Both the position numbers and the translations under genes were made by a program. From positions 28,243,711-28,307,710 of the forward strand of contig NC_089598.1 of NCBI RefSeq assembly GCF_019320115.1: 64,000 nucleotides of DNA. The letters are read 5' to 3'. Source of the DNA: Miscanthus floridulus (Eukaryota > Streptophyta > Magnoliopsida > Poales > Poaceae). A model generated the notes under the pieces. The model searched no databases, was not told the origin of the DNA, and worked only from the letters and a program-made list of their open reading frames with translations. Below are positions 32,404-42,882 of this stretch, one piece after another (positions within the stretch are counted from its first letter, which is position 1; each line of letters opens with the position of its first letter).

Positions 32404-33400
32404 GGGATAAAAGTAATTTTATTCCAAAATTATCGTGTCTGCATCCCTGATTGATCCATAGTCATGGGTAGAGAACCTTGATCCGGGGCCCACTGTTTGT
32501 CGCCGCTTGCGTCCATTCATGAGCCCATGCCTCAAAACTTTTGACAAGAGCATCACTGTTTCACGAGCACTTGGATTCATCTTCCCGGGCTAGCTATAAA
32601 ATGCCTATCAGACCCCGGCGAGAGCAACTCAACTATTCAGCTATGTTTCTCTTCTTCCTGCCCTCTCGAGCTCTGACTTCACCGAACCCTCCATGGTTCA
32701 TTTCTTTGCTATGAAGATCTTGAGTGGTTAGAAGAATTCTTGTGCATAGGGTGATTGTGTCGCTTATTCTAGCACCTTGTCGAGCAAGAGAATCAGTTGC
32801 TACGGCTAGAAGAAGTCTTATGATGTCGCCTGCGTCTTCTCACCAGGCTCATAGAGCTATTCTAGTGTTTGCAAGGGCTAGAATGTGTGGACACTTTTCC
32901 CTTGTTTGTTTCATCAAACGCCCACTGGGAGAGCCACAGGCTTCTTTCCCACAATTCCCAGTCACCGAGAAACTAGTTAGGCGTCTGTTAAGCGGGTGGC
33001 CTTTTCCTTTCTTCTGACATAAGTTTGCTAACTAGCCGATGTGACTTAATTCATGATAACCTTCGGCCTCATGGGGACCCGAACTCCCTTCAATCCAAAG
33101 AAGTCTTGGGGGGTTAATTTCTGGTCAATGTAGATCCTTTGTACTCATCCCACAACGTTTCATAATCTGGGGAAGCAATAAGCCCAAATCTGTTATCTCT
33201 TCATTATATATCCCCTAAAATCCCAGAATGCCGATCCGTTTCCGTATCTGTTTTCAGTTTTCACATCCACGGTGAAATCCATCTCCTTGCCTCCTCGGGC
33301 TATATATACGGACCACGGCTGGGGCTCATAACGCTACCTGTCTTGTCTCAAACCTTCTACGTCCTTAGTATAGTCCCTGCTCTTCTGTAGGTTTGAGATC
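32404..33400 (+). promoter_or_regulatory. E5 3' region with two antisense TATA sites
   Basis: This part of E5 lies between integrase and 3' LTR. In the antisense (plus) direction it has CTATAAAATGCC near 32596 and GGCTATATATACGG near 33298, each followed by a C-rich leader. The second precedes the ATG at 33401 by about 100 bases, a normal plant spacing. A 97-codon plus-strand frame at 32724-33017 is open but unrecognised and I do not call it a gene. Antisense ORFs in this place are known in the Tat lineage. Confidence 0.5.
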
Positions 33401-33577
33401 ATGGAGAACAGCAAGAGACCTACTGAGGAGGGTCTTAATGAGCCCGCATCATCACGCCAGCGCCTTCATCACCGGGAAGGTGCCACTCCCAGATGTCCCC
33501 ATCGTTCTAGAGCACAGGGTCAACCCGGCTCAGCCATTGAGATCATCCTCAACACTTATTCATCGCTAGCTCCCTAG
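33401..33577 (+). CDS. E5 antisense ORF start (58 codons, probably truncated)
   Basis: ATG at 33401 opens MENSKRPTEEGLNEPASSRQ, hydrophilic with Arg/His-rich content (RQRLHHREGATPRCPHRSRA). It closes at TAG 33575-33577 close to the apparent E7 boundary, so the natural gene was probably longer. It runs opposite to E5 gag-pol and lies downstream of a good TATA box. It could match the first exon of the antisense gene seen in E8, but I cannot align them. Function unknown. Confidence 0.5.
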   Translation: MENSKRPTEEGLNEPASSRQRLHHREGATPRCPHRSRAQGQPGSAIEIILNTYSSLAP

Positions 33578-33660
33578 TTATTTGAGGAGGCAGATCGATA
33601 ATGTCGATCTAATCGCTTCCATCGATCGGACTGATCAGAGTCTATCCAACTACCGAGCAG

Positions 33661-33865
33661 ATAAGCTACTTGGTCATCCAGATCAATATAATACACCAAA
33701 GACACAGGACATAGGGTATTATGTCGATCAGACGGCCCAAACCTGTCTAAATCGCTGTCTCTACGCCTTGTGTCACCATCCGGTTCCTGATCACGCGCAC
33801 CTCCACCGACAAATCTACCATCGTGGGATACTCCTTGGTGGACTATCGAGCATATTCTATCGATA
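33661..33865 (+). repeat. E7 5' LTR remnant
   Basis: Matches the 3' LTR from ATAAGCTACTTGGT to the end (AGCATATTCT...GATA). The first half, with the TATA box, is missing, so this copy cannot drive transcription. Confidence 0.85.
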
Positions 33866-34869
33866 ATTGGCATGCTAGGTAGGTGTGTGCGCTTGATCCC
33901 ATGGCAAGCCAGATGGACCTCAAATTAACAATGTGTTCTCATCATCAATCTCATGGAGATCCATGCTGGTCCACGATGATGATTCATCGCTGGCTACACT
34001 AGCCCTCATGACAGTAGATCCGATCTCGGAATCACCTCCGAGGTCATCTTCACTGACAACTCACCGCCCGCTAGGTGCTCGACGTCAATGCCAACCAGAT
34101 AACACCATACGTCACTGACTAGATGCTCCGTCTAAAGCTAAGTCATGCTTTAATATTCTTCTAAATATTCTCTGATCTTCGTATCTCGCCATAATGTTTC
34201 TCTGAACTGTTTTCTCCATATTTGCTCTCCAAACAATTTTCTGAACCCACGAATAGTCCTGTTGATGCTTGGACGCCTCCAGAGATGGCCCTGTCTCTGG
34301 CTCCTCCCTACACTGCACGAGTGCCTGCCCTCTGCGTTATGGGTGGTCGGCAGTGGCTCCTTAGCGACGCTTGTTCCTCCTACACGTGCACAAGCTCCGC
34401 GCTCTGTGTTATGATTAACGGGCTAGCTAGGGCTGGAGACTCAGCTACACACTAACTGTTCAGGCGGTTTATATTAAATATAAATACATCTTTACACCAA
34501 CTAATCGCCGAACTGCATACGCCATTTCATCACCATTGTTAATTTTTCTCCAGAGTTCATTTATTTTTACAACATGTACTACCCATTCTACATGTTTGTA
34601 TTGCAGGATCATCGTCTAGGTGATTGGGTCACTTGGTGCTCGGACTTCTCAACCGATCAACTAGTCAAACCGCTTGGTTCATGGACTCCATCGCCGACTA
34701 GTTGATCAGACTATTCGGCGATCGCTTCTACTCAATGCTCACTTTGCCATCGACCAGTTGACCAGACTGTTCGCCGCTCGTGCTTCATCACCAGCTACGT
34801 CGGTTACTCCTCAGCGCTCGGATTCTTCATGCTCGAGGACTAAGTGGGCACACTTCACTGCACGAACGT
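33866..34869 (+). other. E7 leader and 3' non-coding parts fused
   Basis: ATTGGCATGCTAGGTAGG just after the LTR matches the E8 primer-site region (TTGGCACACCAGGTAGGG). The following sequence to about 34100 aligns with E8 52080-52320. From about 34290 it aligns with E8 57950-58190 (GCGTTATGGGTGGTCGGC). So roughly 5.5 kb of gag-pol is missing. No ORF of note. Confidence 0.72.
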
Positions 34870-37262
34870 CGCCAGCTACGCTAGGGACTCCTTGGTGCTT
34901 GAACATCGCTGCCTACGCTGGGGACTCCTCGGTGCTCGGTCATCGCCAGCGACATCAGGGATTCCTCGCTCCACGGTGCTCGGACATCACCAGCGATGTC
35001 GGGGACTCCTCGCTCCTCGGTGCTCGATCATCGCCAGCGACGCCGGGGACATCTCGCTCCTTGCTGTTTGGTCATCGCCAGCGATGCTAGGGACTCCTTG
35101 CTCCTCGGTGCTCGGTCATCGCTAGCGATGTCGGGGACTCCTCGCTCCTCGGTGCTCGGACATCGCCGCCTACGCCGGGGACTTCTCGCTCCTCGGTGCT
35201 TGGTCATCGCCAGCGACCTCAGGGACTCCTCATTCCTCGGTGCTCGATCATCGCCAGCGATGCCGGGGACTCCTCGCTCCTCGATGCTCGGACATCACCA
35301 CCTACGCCGGGGACTCCTCGCTCCTCGGTGCTCAGACATCGCCGCCTACGCCGGGGACTCCTCTCTCCTCGGTGCTCGGTCATCGCCAGCGATGCTGGGG
35401 ACTCCTCGCTCCTTGGTGCTCGGTCATCACCAGCGACGCTAGGGACTCCTCGCTCCTCGGTGCTCAGACATCGCCACCTACATCAAGGACTCCTCACTCC
35501 TTGGTGCTCGGTCACCGCCAGCGACACCGGGGACTCCTCACTCCTCAGTGCTCGGACATCGCAGCCTACACCGGGGACTTCTTGCTCCTCGGTGCTTGGT
35601 CATCGCCAGTGACTCTGGGGACTCCTCACTCCTCAGTGCTCAGTCATCACCAGCGATGTCGAGGACTCCTCGCTCCTCAGTGCTCGGACAATCGCCGCCT
35701 ACACCGGGGACTCCTCGGTGCTCGGTCATCGCCAGCCATGTTGGGGACTCCTCGCTCCTCGGTGCTCGGTCATCGCCAGCGATGCCGAGGGCTCCTCACT
35801 CCTCGGTGCTCGGACATCGCCGCCTACACCGGGGACTCCATGCTCTTTGGTGCTCGGTCATTGCCAGCGACACCGGGGACTCCTCGCTCCTCAGTGCTCG
35901 GTCATTGCCAGCGACGCCGAGGACTCCTCACTCCTCGGTGCTTGAACATCGCCGCCTACACCGAGGACTCCTCGCTCCTTGGTGCTCGGTCATCACCCAC
36001 GATGCCAGGGACTCCTCGCTCCTCGGTGCTCGGACATCGCCAGTGACATCGGGCACTCCTCGCTCCTCGGTGCTCGAACATCACCACCTACACCGGGACT
36101 CCTCGGTGCTCGGTCATCGCTGGCGACGCCGGGGACTCCTCGCTCCTCGATGCTCGGACAGTCACCGCCAACACTGGGGACTCCTCGCTCCTCGGTGCTT
36201 AGACATCCCAGCAAACGTCGGGGGCTCCTCGCTCCTCGGTGCTCAGACATTGCCAGCGACGCCGGGGACTCCTCGCTCCTCTGTGCTCGGACATCACGAG
36301 CAACATCAGGGACTCCTCGCTCCTCGGTGCTCGGTCATCGCCAGCGATACCGGGGACTCCTCGGTGCTCAGACATCACCAGCGACGCTAAGGACTCCTCG
36401 CTCCTCGGTGCTTGGACATTGCCAGTGACGTCGGAGACTCCTTGCTCCTCGTTGCTCAGACATTGCCAGCGATGCCAGGGACTCCTCGCTCCTTGGTGCT
36501 CGGACATTGCCAGCGACGTCGGGGACTCCTCAGTGCTTGGTCATCGCCAGCGACGCTGGGGACTCCTCACTCCTCGGTGCTCGGTCATCACCAATGACGC
36601 CGGGGACTCCTCGCTCCTCGATGCTTGGTCATCACCAGCAACACCGGAGACTCCTCGCTCCTCGGTGCTCGGACATCGCTAGCGACGCCGGGGACTCCTC
36701 GCTCCTCGATGCTCGGTCATCGCCAGCAATGTCGAGGACTCCTTGCTCCTCGGTGCTTGATCATCGCCAGCGATGCCGGGGGCTCCTCGCTCCTCGGCGC
36801 TCAGTCATCGCCAGTGATGCCAGGACTCCTCGCTCCTCGGTGCTCGGTCATCACCAGCGACGCCGAGGAATCCTCACTCCTTGGTGCTCAGTCATCGCCA
36901 GTGATGTCGGGAACTCCTCGCTCCTCGGTGCTCGGACATCGCCAGCGACATTGAGGACTCTTTGCTCCTCGGTGCTCGGACATCACCAACGACGCCGGGG
37001 ACTCCTTGCTCCTCGGTGCTCAGTCATCGCCAGTGACACCGGGGGCTCCTTGCTCCTCGGTGCTCAGACATCGCCGCCTACGCTGGGGACTCCTCACTCC
37101 TTGGTGCTTGGTCATCGCCAGCAACGCCGGGACTCCTCGCTCCTCGGTGCTCGCACCTCACCAGCTTTGCCAGGGATTCCTCGGTGCTCAGACATCACCG
37201 CCTATGCTAGGGATTCCTCAGTGCTCGGTCATCGCCAACTACGCCAGGGACTCCTCGGTGCT
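34870..37262 (+). repeat. 44-bp minisatellite array, about 54 units
   Basis: Units such as GGGGACTCCTCGCTCCTCGG followed by TGCTCGGTCATCGCCAGCGA and four more bases. Starts at 35001, 35045, 35089, 35133 and 35177 confirm an exact 44-bp step. Some units lack about 15 bases. Two sub-types alternate: CATCGCCAGCGAYGCC and CATCGCCGCCTACGCC. Since 44 is not a multiple of three and units have few stops, all three forward frames stay open for 100-280 codons. The encoded Arg/Ser/Leu/Pro-rich repeats are an artefact of the array. It lies in the element 3' region between two copies of a CTCGRGGACTAAGTGGGC motif (34832 and 37436). Confidence 0.93.
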
Positions 37263-37592
37263 AAGATCTTGCTATGCCTCATCGGTGGGCTATCAAGCTG
37301 CTCCATGCTATTCAGATTAGGGTGCTAATCTTGGGCGGCGCGTCTAGGGTCTTGATACGCGCATGTCAGACGATGTCGGCAAGCTTTCTTTTTCTTTAAC
37401 CCTGCTACAAGATTCATTCTTCATCTTCCAACAGGCTCGGGGACTAAGTGGGCACACTTCACCTTGCGGTGAATGTGCTTGTTCTTATCTCGAGGCTACG
37501 CCCGGGGACTGGCTGCTTGCTTGGTTGGTCTTCTACCTTTTGACCCTAGCACCATGTGACTATGTCACCTACTGTCAGGCTCGAGGATTAGC
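37263..37592 (+). other. E7 region between array and 3' LTR
   Basis: Non-coding. Holds three GGCTCGGGGACT-like purine motifs (about 37434, 37494 and 37574), the last at the polypurine-tract position before the LTR. Confidence 0.6.
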
Positions 37593-37979
37593 TATGGGGG
37601 TATGGCCCCCAAGACATGGGCCGCACCATCGAAGGTGGCCCGGCCCACAAGATCAAGGCATACACGGCGCTGCTTGGCGTGCACCGCAAGACATTGTATA
37701 GTACTAAATAGGCTGCTTTACTTGTAACCCTGCCCCTCCAGAGTATATAAGGAGAGGTAGGGGTCCCCTAGCCAATAAGCTACTTGGTTGTCCAGATCAA
37801 TACAATACACTAAAGACACAGGACGTAGGGTATTACGTTGATCAGACGGCCCAAACCTATCTAAATCGCTGTCTCTGTGCCTTGTGTCACCATCCGGTTC
37901 CTGATCACGCGTACCTCCACCGACAAATCTACCATCTTGGGATACCACTCAGTGGATTACCGAGCATATTCTGTCAACA
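37593..37979 (+). repeat. E7 3' LTR, about 0.39 kb
   Basis: Starts TATGGGGGTATGG (degenerate TGTGGGGGGTA as in E8) and ends TCTGTCAACA. TATA box GTATATAAGGAG near 37742. Same family as the E8 LTR. Confidence 0.85.
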
Positions 37980-38156
37980 CCCTTCATGCACTTCGCCCAT
38001 CAAAACCTTGGCTTCTTCTTGATTTAGGCATTTGAGTAATGCCCCATCGATTGTTTTGTAATACAGTTGATCATCCAGTAAAACATACTTAGTCGATTTA
38101 TACCTTAGCTTTCTGGTAACTTTTTGTGATGGATTTCTAAGGTAGTCGACTATCAC
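37980..38156 (-). pseudogene. E5 integrase N-terminal stub
   Basis: Reads DYLRNPSQKVTRKLRYKSTK, then YVLLDDQLYYKTIDG and GEVHEG, the approach to the His-His-Cys-Cys zinc site. It is cut by E7 after HEG. The D,D,E catalytic core is not found on the other side of E7, so it was deleted. Confidence 0.82.
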
Positions 38157-38640
38157 AATTCTCCAATCATTATCTGAGGCTTCATTACTCTAGATTTCTT
38201 GAATCACTCGATACCCTGAGGCACTTTGAGCCAAATGGTTAGCTTCCTGATTCTGCGCCCTCAGAATGTGTTGAAATGAGACATGAGGAAATTCCCTGAG
38301 CAACCTTTGGCTCATAATATCTTCTTAGAGTATCCTCTTTGCACTCATACAGGCTGATCAACTGATTAATAATTAACTATGAGTCTCCAAATATTTCAAT
38401 TGCTTTGGCCTTTAGCTCATGAAGAAGTTGAATCCCTTTGAGAACAGCCTCATATTCTGCTTGATTGTTGGTAACCACTTGTTTGGTTGAAAAAGCAAAC
38501 TCAAAATTTGCCCCCCCCCCGACGCGAAATAATAACAATACCAATGCCACCACCTTGTTTACATGATGACCCATCGAAGAATAACGTCCAGGGCACCGGC
38601 TCTACATGATTCATGCTTGGCTTATGATGTTGGGTGACGA
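38157..38640 (-). pseudogene. E5 RNase H (Tat-like)
   Basis: Degrades RNA in RNA-DNA hybrids. ANFEFAFSTKQVVTNNQAEY, then EAVLKGIQLLHELKAKAIEI and FGDS include the Glu of NQAEYEA and the Asp of FGDS. The first Asp region (DGSS) is out of frame beside a run of ten C at 38511-38520, a likely slippage site. Confidence 0.78.
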
Positions 38641-40161
38641 AATTAGCTATTACCTACCCTTTAACTGCTTTAGCCAATTCGTACCTCAAGTCAAACTTTG
38701 ATAACGCGAGAATCCATTTTCCTACTCTCCCATTTAGTATCAACATTGACAACATGTGCTTGATCATATCAGCCTTAGTAACAACCATGCACTCGGCCGA
38801 TAATAAGTAATGTTCGGTGAGAGAATATCTTGTTTCTGGATCTAAAAGCCTCCTACTTAGATAGAAAACCACTCGCTCTTTTCCTTCAAATTCTTGTATT
38901 AGGGCCGATCTAATTGTTTTGTCATCGGCTGATATGTACAACCTGAAAGGCTTACCTTGCTGAGGAGGGACCAGCACGGGTGGACGCTTCATATATTCTT
39001 TTATCTCCTCAAACGCCTTCTGCTGCATGTCACCCCATCGAAATTCTTGATTATTTTTTAATTTCAATAAGGGAGAAAACGGCAGAACCCTTTTCGACAA
39101 ATTTGAAATAAACCTTCTGATGAAATTAATTTTGCCAAGCAAAGATTACAACTCTGTCTTAGTAGTCGGGGTACTATGTCATCAATTGCTTTTATGCTCT
39201 TCTGACCAACTTTGATTCCTCTCTCGTGGACCATAAAACCCAAGAACTGTCCAGCTGATACTCCAAAAGCACACTTATTAGGATTCATCTTCAGACCATG
39301 TTTTCTCGTGCATTCCAGAGTCTCCCGCAAATCAGCCAGATGCTCTTCGTATCCTTCTGATTTTACCATCACATCATCAATGTAGATCTCATCAATCCTG
39401 CTAATCAACTTATGAAAGATATAATTCATTGCCCTTTAATAGGTGGCACCAGCATTCTTTAGACTGAAGGTCATCACAACCCACTCGAACAAGCCGATTG
39501 CGCCAGGGCACCTGAAAGCAGTCTTCGCTATGTCCTCCTTAACCATGAAAATTTGGTTATACCCTACGTTGCCGTCCATGAAGCTAATAACCTTATGCCC
39601 GGCTGCTGCATCTACTAACATATCGGCTATCGGCATCAGATAACCATCCATGGGTGTGGCTTTATTCAGATCCTTCAAGTCAATGCAAACCCTTAGTTTT
39701 CCATTCTTCTTGTATATAGGGACAATATTCGATATCCATTCTGCATATCGGCATGGTCGGATAAACTTTGCCTCCAGTAGCCTTTCAGTCTCCTTTTTAA
39801 TATCATCAAGTACGTTCAGATTGAATCTCCTTAGAGCATGCTTAAAGGGCCGATATTCAGGTTTGATTGGCAACCGATGTTCAACAATTGACCGGTCTAA
39901 ACCAGGCATCTCGTAGTATTCCCCAGCAAAGCAGTCTTTAAATTCTTTTAGTAAATCAATTAATTCTCGCTTATACTCTGGATCCAATTTAGCACTTACG
40001 TACGTCGGCCTAGGCCTGTCTCCAGAACCAATGTCCACTTCCTCCAATTCATCGGCCGACGTGAAGTCATGTCCTAGTTTACCATCTATACCATCTATTG
40101 GATTATCCATTAAACAAATTTTCAAAGACGACTGCTTGGATCGGCTGTTGGCTTTCGCCAT
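38641..40161 (-). pseudogene. pol: E5 reverse transcriptase (Tat-like)
   Basis: From 40161: DRPRPTYVSAKLDPEYKREL, then FAGEYYEMPGLDRSIVEHRL, GKLRVCIDLKDLNKATP, NVGYNQIFMVKED, and a stop at NAGATY. The frame resumes at 39429 with the active site EIYIDDVMVKSEG, then LKMNPNKCAFGVSAGQFLGF and the connection domain (FRWGDMQQKAFEEIKEYM). At least two frame breaks. Gag runs almost directly into the part that normally follows protease, so protease is missing. Confidence 0.87.
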
Positions 40162-42844
40162 TGATTTTGAATTCTGATGGCAACAAAAAGTTCATTTGAA
40201 TATTAGACGATGGTTGCTTTCTATTGGCTATTTGCTTGGCACACCATACTTGAGTTTTACTGGATGCCTGAGCCTGTTCCATTTCTTTATTCCTTAGGCA
40301 CTGCACCCTTCTCTTCTGGCTCCTTGTTAGTCCTCTGGGGCACCATTGGCCTTTCTGCCAAATGTATTCTTTCTTGTTGCTTCCTTCTTCATGATCAGCC
40401 TAGTCTTGGTCAACAACTCTTTTTCTCAGCCGATCATGAATACTTTTATTTTTTGAGCATCGATCCATGTTATTATGATGATGTGAGTCCTGGACATGGA
40501 TAGACCGGCGGTTGATTTGAGATTGCCTAAATCCCCAATACTGATTGCTGCATTCTGGACAGTTATGTCTGGTAGGCAATTTCAAATCTTCGTTCTAGCA
40601 GTATCTGAAGAAAGGACAATTCCAGTGCAATTTGGCTTGCCTCCTTTCATACCTTTCTTCTTCTAGTTGACACTGGTATTCTTGATCCTCTAACCATCGC
40701 TGATAATCCTTTTCCTTCTGTAGCTGCCACTTATTCAATAGGATCCGAGATGTAACTTGCGGCTTCGTCGCTCCACTCTTTGATGTTTCCCCTTGCTCAT
40801 ATCGGCTCTTCTGCTGATCACGGCGTCGTCTAATCTCTCTGCATTCATCAGCCGATATCTGCATCTTGGGATCAACTATTCTAGCTTCTCTTGATTTAGC
40901 CGATGTTAAAACCTTAGTCTTTCCTTTGAATATCCCAACATCAATCATATTTTGATCTCCTGGGAAAGGATCATCATCAACTTTCATCTTTCAAGGCGTA
41001 TCAAACTTGAGCCTCCCTTGCTGAATAGCTCTCTGTATGTGCTGCTAGAAAATTCTGCATTCATTGGTGGAATGAGAAGTAGCATTATGAAACTTGCAGA
41101 ACTTCTTATTCTTCAACTGTTCAGGGGACAACATAACATGATTGTTCGGCAATTTGATCTGGCCCTTCTCAAGTAAGAAGTCAAAAAGCTTGTCCGATTT
41201 CGTGACATCAAAGTCATAGCTCTCCTTAACTCCTCCTCCCCAAGGATTTGACACCATTACTGTCTTCTTGCCCTAATTCCATTCAGCTACAGCAACCTCC
41301 TCTTCTTCTTCTTCATAGCTGTCTTCAATTGAGTATGGATCATAAGCTTCGGCTACTGTGGTGCTCTTCTAAAATTGGGTATCTCTGTGCATACTCTAGA
41401 ATTGGCTATTGAGCGCTGCTACCCATTGAGCCAATTGTCCCAAGTTGTCAAACTCTTGTCCTAGCAGCTTTTCCTTCCACATTGGTAGCATTCCTTGGAT
41501 GGCTAAAGCAGCTAGCTAATCATCGGCCAAGCTCAATGAGAAACACAGATTCTTAGTCTCTTAGAATCTCTAAAGAAACTCAGTGCCTGATTCATTAGTC
41601 CTCTGTCTCATGGTTGTCAAATTGGTTATTTTCTTCTCTCTAGTCCTAGTGTAAAAATATGTATGAAACTTCTTCTCTAGGTCGGCCCAATTGGCAATGG
41701 AGTTGACTGGTAATGACGAGAACAAAGTGAAAGCTGGCCCTAACAGGGACAAGGAGAAGAAACAAACTTGATGGGCATCCTCAACTGATGCTTCGCCCAA
41801 TTGTGTAAGATACCGACTGACATGTTCTATTATGCTTGTACCATCTTGACTAGTGAACTTGGCAAACTCTAGGAGCCTGTGATTTGCAGGAAGAGCGACC
41901 AAATCATACCATTCTAGATATGGGTGTTTGTACGAAAAAGTCATTCCTTTTGGCTTCAGACCGAACTAATTCTTCATCATCTCGGTCACCTTGAGCAGCA
42001 ACTCGTCAGCCTATGGATTTGGATTTCTTGGTACTTGCTGACCCATCTGTGGATTGAAATCTCACGTGCCTTGATATCCTGGATTCGGTATCATGTGGAG
42101 GGTGTTATAATCCATGCCATAGTGATAGCCTTATGGAATCTCAATCTATTGGGTCCTTTACTGGCTTGCTGCTTGAAGTCTCTGATTATAGACATAAGGA
42201 TCTATATCTCTATGGATCCTCTCAATTGATGGTGCTATCTTCTAAGCCGATGACGGTATGTGGCCTGATGTGCCAAAATTGATCATTTGGTTTTGACTTT
42301 GCCCTGCTGGCTGCTGCACATGCTGTACTGATGGTCTAGGACTATACTGTATCTGATTTATAGCAGTACCTGGAGTTTGTTCAGATGAACCTTGAAGTGT
42401 TTGGACGTCACCATTACCAACTGGTGCTGCTTCTTGATGGCTGGTACTGACTTGATTAGTCCCTTGAATCGACAGATCTGGAATATTATAACAAGTCGAT
42501 CCAACCTAACCAACTAGAATTCCATGAATCACCTCTTTCATGGCATTGTGAAATGCGTCAATGAAAGCTTCATTGTGGCTTGATATGGCATCACGAACAG
42601 ACTTGTCTATGGCTTCCATAAAGAAACGCCTGTCTTTAGCTTTGACCGTATCTATCTGCCCATGTAGTAGAACTCTTGGTAGTGGAAATTTCTAAAAAAT
42701 AATTGTGCTGTCACATGTTTTGGTGTAGGACAACAAACACTTCTTCTGAAATTCTTCTGTAGCTTTGTTGATGGTATCCTTATCTTCATCAGGTAGGTCT
42801 TCATAATATACCATAAGGATGATGTCATTGTTGTGAACCGCCAT
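40162..42844 (-). pseudogene. gag: E5 gag (Tat-like), with stops
   Basis: ATG at 42844 opens MAVHNNDIILMVYYEDLPDE. The gag core is FAKFTSQDGTSIIEHVSRYL, then GEASVEDAHQVCFFSLSL and NSIANWADLEKKFHTYFY (41944-41570). A knuckle of the form C-x2-H-x4-H-x4-C (CKFHNATSHSTNEC, near 41090) follows, then a charged coil and a second Cys cluster (CPFFRYC, later CPEC). The frame ends near MNFLLPSEFKINGE at 40180. About eight in-frame stops, mostly TAG. Protease sequence that should follow is absent. Confidence 0.83.
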
Positions 42845-42855
42845 GACGATTGTGG

Positions 42856-42874
42856 GGTCTCACCGAGCGTGCCA
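42856..42874 (-). promoter_or_regulatory. E5 putative primer binding site
   Basis: The minus strand reads TGGCACGCTCGGTGAGACC eight bases inside the LTR end, where a tRNA complement is expected. It resembles the TGGCRCRCC-type site of Tat-like elements; I did not assign the tRNA. Confidence 0.6.
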
Positions 42875-42882
42875 GAAACATG

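Larger units (their letters stand above)
33578..37979 (+). mobile_element. E7 non-autonomous Tat-like element with tandem array
   Basis: It has LTR-type ends (33661-33865 partial and 37593-37979), a primer-site-like start, a gag-leader remnant and a 3' region matching E8, and no pol. The right end joins directly to the E5 integrase frame at 37980. The left edge is unclear: 33578-33660 resembles an internal gag piece of E8 (about 52324-52400) rather than LTR, so a rearrangement took place. Its position implies that it inserted into E5, with loss of most of the integrase. Confidence 0.72.

Noticed and set aside
32724..33017. 97-codon plus-strand ORF in the E5 3' region
   Set aside because: Might be part of an antisense transcript, but has no recognised domain and no matching frame in E8; kept only as a comment in the region entry.
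34870..37262. CRISPR-like array
   Set aside because: Units are contiguous 44-bp repeats without unique spacers, in a plant retrotransposon.
34674..37328. ORFs of 138-280 codons encoding Arg/Ser/Leu repeats
   Set aside because: Products of the 44-bp tandem array read in all frames.
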